A stretch of 64,000 nt of DNA from Ulva prolifera (Eukaryota > Chlorophyta > Ulvophyceae > Ulvales > Ulvaceae): positions 8,340,842 to 8,404,841 of the forward strand of contig CM041197.1 of assembly GCA_023078555.1 (NCBI GenBank). Direction: 5' to 3'. The notes under the pieces are model-generated. The model worked only from the letters and a program-made list of their open reading frames with translations, was not told the origin of the DNA and ran no database searches. A program made the position numbers and the translations under genes. Positions within the stretch are counted from its first letter, which is position 1; every line of letters begins with the position of its first letter. This document shows positions 58,701 through 64,000 of the stretch, piece by piece.

Positions 58701-59713
58701 GCCTGACGAGTATGCAAGGTCGTAAGTTGCGATTGGTCGCTCTCAGAAGCTATAAAACACCAATGTATAAGCGTATGATGGTGCACCACGGTGCTGGTGT
58801 TCTGGAAGAATCAAATCAAGGCTATCTGCCACTGTCATGTGTAAGCGCGGACGGCAAATGCCGCACTACCACCCATCCCCATGCGCCTGAAAGGCTGCGA
58901 TCAGAATTGATATGATTGATGTATCATCATGTCGCGATTCATGTATCATTTGCGCTTTCTGTAGCTGGAGGCTGATAATAATGTGTATGCCGCAGTATAT
59001 TACGGCACATTTTGTCGGCATTCATATCTTATATGCCGAGAAGAAGCTTCAATATTCTCAGTTATGTCTTCTCAGACCATATTTGCCAATGAAGATTGCT
59101 GCAATCATGACCGGAGACGATGTGCAGCTTGCAGCACAGGCTAGGAGGAAAATTTCCGGTAGGAATTTCCGGCGCCGACAGTAGCTTCACTATGCTGTAT
59201 CGCGTGACTGTAGTGTGCAGTAGTGCTTCGTGGGCCAAATTGAGGAGTTGGTGGAGTTGGAGAGCTTCAGCACATCGGCACATGCGTACATGCTTGTCAG
59301 CACTCAGAAGGCCTGCCGTGCTAAGTATGACAGGCCACTTGATATCATAAGCAATTGAAGCGTGCGAATCAGTCATCAGGTGCCCGGCTTACCAGTCCGG
59401 ACGGCTTTTAGGGCACGTCGCGGCAGTGCATCCTAAGTCGGTAAACATCCCGGCCCGCGGCGCACGAGCCAACCAAACACCGCAAATGAGCGACCATAGC
59501 TTGTTATCAAACGATTGAAACATTTCATTCGGTATAGGAGATAGTTTGGGCGATCTGCGGGCAGGTCCTCGAGGAGATCCCACCGACACGCGCACAAACC
59601 ATGAGCCGGGCCGTCACGCGCGAGTTGTGCTTGTCAGGCCGCTGAGATGGTCCATTAGTGATGCTTGCGGGTGTCAGGAGGGCGTCATGCCGCGTGGTCA
59701 CGTCGTCAACATG

Positions 59714-59715
<2 letters not shown>
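55725..59715. other. 4-kb spacer, nothing firm
   Basis: AT-richer than the genes. Frames such as 58163-58423 are open but match nothing. Near 57890-58010 there are short palindromes (CGGCCTTTCGGCCG and CGCCCAGGGCCCTGGGCG) without an evident role. Confidence 0.35.

Positions 59716-59749
<34 letters not shown>
59716..59749 (+). repeat. Pure G run (34)
   Basis: Thirty-four G in a row in non-coding DNA. Confidence 0.9.
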
Positions 59750-59752
<3 letters not shown>

Positions 59753-61748
59753 GTACGTAGTACGCGTCAATACACTGCATCCGGATCCAGTTCCATCAAG
59801 ACGTCGGCCGCGCATACACGAAGGTGACACGTGCACCAGCTGCACCGATTACACAAGCATTTACCTTCACTACGCACGGCGGCACCGCTGGGCCCAAGTG
59901 CACAGTGGCTGCATGCATCATGTTACATGCATCATGTATGATATTTCGGTGTTTGTCTTCTTCCGTCCACTCTTTTGTAACTGCGGCACATATGTCATGC
60001 GCGGCTTCGGATTCAGGAGCTGTTCGAACGTGCAGACTCGTGCGCCGGGCGGTCTCCGAGGGGACGCCAGTCCGATCACATCGCCATTGCCTCCCAACGT
60101 CGGTACGTTAAACAAATCTGTGGCAAGCAGTTATCGCTGTCGTTTAGATCCGCTCGGATTCCTCCGGCGTCATATCAGCACATGCATGATGCAGCGCAGA
60201 CGCTCAGGCTGTGGCTCTCATTACAGATCTTTATTGACCAACATGTTTGTACAGTGTATCTGAGCTCACTCGATTGTGTGCACGCCAGGTGGGAACGCCA
60301 GCGCTGGCACTGGCAGCCACTTCTCGGCAGGGCACCCGTCAGGTAGTGCACCATATGGTCATCCCGCAGAAGTGGGCCTCTTGGCGCTGCAGGCGCCTAC
60401 AGGAGCGCTTCCCTCCAGCAGACCCGCGGCCATTCCACCCACGTCAGCCGCCATCCGACGCCGTTACACCCACCCATGCATTCGCAGGGCGTCGGGTGCC
60501 ACACGCGCAACCCGCCGCGCCCCGCTGCTGAGCGGGATCTTGATCACAGTGCAGTGCATGGGCTGCTCCGCATGAGCACGTAGCAGCAGTGACGCGGTGG
60601 CGGGGCGTCAGGGGGGGCCAGGAAGCGTGTACTCGTGCTCGGGGCAGCAGGCGGCTGCGAGGCGGGGGGCCTCTGCGCAGAGGCCCCCCCACTGCGTCGC
60701 CTCCCTGCACCACGCATCCGCAGCGTCGGCGCCACATCAGCATCACGCCCCCACACCCGCCCACACCAAGCAGCGGTAGCAGCAACTCGAAGAGCGCAGC
60801 CAGCACGCCCTGCCAGCCACAGCCAGGGGGTGTGCGGCAGAACAGCGGCACAGGCCGTCCGTACAATTCCAATTCTGATCGGCACGATGGGAGTGACAGC
60901 GGGTGACCCGCAGCTAGCTGCGGATGCGCTCTCGCCGTGGCCTGGGCCAGCACTGCGCACGCCTTGGCTATGCGGCACTCTGCAGCTGCGAATACGAGAT
61001 AGCGCCGTGCAGCGGCCGACGCCGACCTCTGATGCCACGAAGCAGAACCAAGGCCACAGAGCCGCCGACCCGCCACGCCCTCCAGTTCCCGGTGCAACCC
61101 TCTCACACTGCAAGGCCGCTGCGCGCTTCCACAGTCCGCCCCGCATATGCCGAGCATGGCTCCACGGTCTCATCCACACGGTGGTGTCGACGCGGCGGTG
61201 TATGTATCCACACGGTGGTGCCAACGATGGCATAGGGACCAGGGGAGCGCAAGCGCGGCTCACACAGCTTCGGCACTCATACGCCTGCTAGGTTCCATTG
61301 GCAAGAATACCCGAGACTACCCAAACGAGCGGTCCATGCTCAGTATGCTGTCCTGCTCGTTGGTGTAGCCTTGGGTAGAGCTGGCGACTGCTGGCCACTG
61401 GAAAGCATGGCCGCCACCTGGCCACTGGAAAGCATGGCCGCCACCTGGCCACTGGAAAGCCATGCATGGCCGCCACGGCGTGTCGCAGCAACCAAGCAAC
61501 ACCGACGCGCCACAGTCCCCGACATTTGCGGAAGTGCCAAACCATGGCCACCTCCGAAGGCCAAGCCTGAGGCCACGCGACCCTGGCACACCCACCCTCA
61601 CAGGTGCACCAGCGGGCCACAGTGCTGCATACCTTGGCGTGCGGGATCAGCGGCACAAGCGGTCACTTCAGCAGCCGTTCATTCACGGCGCCTGAGCGCG
61701 AGCCCACCTGCAGCCGCCTGCCGTCGCCACCACATGTGGGGTACCTTG
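59750..61748. other. Spacer downstream of the GT92 gene
   Basis: GC-rich from about 60.3 kb. Long frames on the minus strand at 60.4-61.3 kb overlap in two phases, which is typical of GC-rich non-coding DNA; none carries a domain. It holds the 27-bp minisatellite. Confidence 0.35.
61391..61475 (+). repeat. 27-bp minisatellite, 3 copies
   Basis: The unit CTGGCCACTGGAAAGCATGG plus CCGCCAC occurs three times in a row; the third copy carries a 4-base insertion (CATG). Confidence 0.9.
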
Positions 61749-63970
61749 TCAACTGGTCTTGGTGCAGCCGCGCCTGTGTCGTGTGGCGGTGGACAACCAC
61801 TCGATGGCTGCAGGTCTACATGCATGCGCATGCATGGCGGTGCGCTCACAGCGGTATCTCGCCCCTGTCCCCAGGTCACCTAGCTGCGTCACGCACCTGG
61901 TGGTGTTGAGTAAAAACTCCCATGTCTTGCTCGGCCCGATGCCGGCGCCACGTGCCATCTTCACCTCGAAGTCCTGGTGCGACTTGGTGACGTAGTGGAA
62001 GAGCGCGACGCGGGAGACCGACGCGGGCGCCTTGGACGGCATCGGCACCGGGTAGCAGAACCTGCCGCCGTCGCCGCGCCAGACCGGCCCCCGCGGGAAC
62101 GGCAGCGCGTCCGTGAGGCGCGCCGCCGCCGACCCCGGGGCAGAGGTCGCCGGCGGCACAGGGGAGCATCGGCTGTTGTGGTTGAGGTGCGCGTTGAAGC
62201 CGACGGCCTCGAAGTTCTCGTTGACGGCGGGCATGCCGTCCCTGTGCATGGCACATGCATGTTGACCATGCGTGTGACTTGGGCGACTGCACACGGCACC
62301 GCGGGGAGGGGGCATACCGGAACTCAAAGTTGTGGGGGTGCATCGCGATGTTGGAGACAAAGAGGGTGTTGACGATCGTCTTGATGCCCTCCGCGCCGCG
62401 GCCCTCGCACTGCGCGTACTGCCGCAGCACGCCGCCAGCGCGCGGCCGCGCGACGCGCTGCGATGGCCCGACGATGACCCAGTGCACCGCGAGGCCCGGG
62501 TAGCCACTGTATGCCCGCAGGAAGTCCGGGAGCTTCTGGTCCGGCCTGCTGTGCGGACGTGGTCGGAAGGAGTGTGCAGATGTGCGTTGGTTGCGTGTGC
62601 ATGTGGTGCTGTGACACTGTAGTGTCCAGGTTACAACAGAGGTGGTGTGAGCCCGACGCACGCGGCCTCCGGCGTGGTGACAGGTGCCGCGTCGGGGTTA
62701 AGAATTTCGAATGGGCGGCCAGGAGTTCACAATTGGTGTTTGTTGTGTGCAGATTGAGCGTGTGCGTATGCTGTGTGGATATTCGGGGCGATGTTTCGGT
62801 TGCAACGCCTCAAAGTATGTTTTGGTGGCGTGGCTCTGCTATGCAACCGGCCAGGCTCGTGTGGTGCATCTCGGTCTTCAGCGTCACAATCATTGCTTGG
62901 ACGGCATCGGGGCCCCGGCAGGGCAGCACGCGTACGGCGGGCGCGAGATCCCGAGGGATAGAGTCAGCAAGCATGAGACAGATACACTGCGTCAACATTG
63001 GCATCATATCATATCGGCATGCGGTGCTGGGGGGATCAAAGACGATCAAGCATGCACGCTGAGGCGGGGGCCGGGGGGAAGGGGTGACAAGATGGCCAAG
63101 ACTGCAGCACACCTCGAGATCAGCACGAGGAACTCATCCACATCAAAGAATGCCATCCAGTCGTGCTTGTGGGCATGCTGGGCCAGGCAGTCGTAGTAGA
63201 TCTTCATCTGCGCTTGAGGCAGCGGCTCGTGGGAATATTTGACGAAGCCATCCGAGACAAAGTCGCGCAGTTGCTGCGCTGTGGTCGGGTCTGGATCCGC
63301 TCGATTCTCGGTGAGGTAAACGTGTTCGACGCCCAGCCACCTGAAGGAAACAGGCACTGTCGAAGCAGGCAGCTGGATGTGCGGGTGAGCCTGAACTTTC
63401 TTCTGTGCTGGATTTGCAAGTGATGAACCGTGGGACTGAGATAATAACGACTCGCGGCTGTTCAGCGTGCGTGTATCGGACTGGCCAGACGCAAACATGT
63501 ATGAACTTGGCCTGTCTCGAGATAGCTCGCTCGGCATGTCATTCTTGCCGCTGATCCACGCGGTCGATTTAACTCGAGCGAGACGCTGTCACATCGCGCG
63601 CAGAGAGATCTCGGTGGACATCGTGCCTACAACTTGTGGTCTTGTTGCACGGGAGAAAGCAGATGGGAATAGCAGATCACCTGTAATACAGAAGCCACTC
63701 TCGGACGTCGGTCATGTTTTCAGACTTCATTGCGGCGCAAATTGCCACTGATAGACTTCGAGAGGAATTTTGCAGCTTAGCGTCCATATCTTTTGGCTCT
63801 GATATATGACCAGCTTCATGCGAACGCAGCCATTGGTTGCCTGCCCATTCGCGCACCCTGCCCTGCCCATGAGCCGCGAAGGCCCAGCACAAAAACATCA
63901 AGATGGAGAATAAGCATATCCTGTGCGCTACTGCTGCTCTCGAGCCGACGCTTGCGGAGTAAGCGTTCAT
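61749..63970 (-). CDS. GT92-family glycosyltransferase, type II membrane, 4 exons
   Basis: Probable Golgi glycosyltransferase of family 92 (DUF23), whose known members add galactose to glycans. Exons in transcript order are 63970-63681, 63340-63113, 62545-62318 and 62241-61749; all three introns are phase 2 and the model gives 412 residues. A signal anchor lies at about 17-34 (RICLFSILMFLCWAFAAHG). The catalytic domain begins SVAICAAMKSENMTDVREWL, the family's typical opening. The DxD-type metal site is D163-V-D165 in WMAFFDVDEFLVL. Later landmarks are GIKTIVNTLFV, the ENFEAVGFNAHLNHNSRC segment, and VSRVALFHYVTKSHQDFEVK, the HY...KS region. The last about 40 residues look less conserved; a donor at CTAG|GTGACC could shorten exon 4 and lead to another exon beyond 61749. 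Confidence 0.85.
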
Positions 63971-64000
63971 TTATGCTGAGCACGCAAATCGCTCGGGATA

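Noticed and set aside
60444-61263. Two long overlapping minus-strand frames
   Set aside because: Open in two phases at once, Cys/Arg/Ala-rich, no domain and no splice partner; typical of GC-rich spacer.
1-64000. CRISPR array, bacterial operon, rRNA or viral element
   Set aside because: No regularly spaced repeats, no operon-like gene packing and no recognisable rRNA or viral genes; all firm genes are intron-containing eukaryotic genes.

Overview
This is nuclear DNA from a photosynthetic eukaryote, most likely a unicellular alga with a primary plastid such as a green alga. The evidence is that genes are split by spliceosomal GT-AG introns, exons are very GC-rich while introns and spacers are not, three genes encode CONSTANS-like proteins (B-box plus CCT domain), and a plastid J-protein starts directly with a green-type transit peptide and has no signal peptide in front of it. 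The species cannot be named from the sequence alone.

Layout, left to right. At 1094-3994 and 8144-10882 lie two same-strand CONSTANS-like genes (COL-A, COL-B) separated by a mobile-element-rich spacer. A plastid DnaJ protein follows at 13802-17069, then the mitochondrial F1-ATPase assembly chaperone ATP12 at 18280-20215. On the minus strand, 21489-24170 encodes a secreted protein with ten cysteine-rich modules. The plus strand then carries a membrane-anchored sulfotransferase (27447-30960), a MYND zinc-finger protein (32562-37904), a protein of about 2,380 residues with four divergent cyclic-nucleotide-binding-like folds (38283-47810), and a membrane-anchored metallophosphoesterase (49365-50738). 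On the minus strand are a third CONSTANS-like gene, COL-C (53729-55355), and a GT92 glycosyltransferase (61749-63970).

Exon models were built by hand from reading frame, splice sites and phase. Ten of the eleven models are phase-consistent from start codon to stop; the sulfotransferase model is consistent but its exon 2 end is not fixed. No transcript evidence was available. The three COL genes share the same two phase-0 introns at equivalent positions, so they are paralogues of one ancestor. COL-C has lost two predicted zinc ligands of its B-box. The genes do not form an obvious pathway. The sulfotransferase, the GT92 enzyme and the Cys-rich protein could all serve the secretory pathway or cell surface, but that is inference.

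The spacers and long introns hold short mobile elements: a roughly 1.1 kb element with inverted ends and a related solo end, two copies of a roughly 105 bp MITE, and a pair of 175 bp inverted repeats. There are also unusually long pure G or C runs of 19-36 bases. Two of these start exactly six bases into two successive introns of the MYND gene. No CRISPR array, rRNA, convincing tRNA or viral element was seen.
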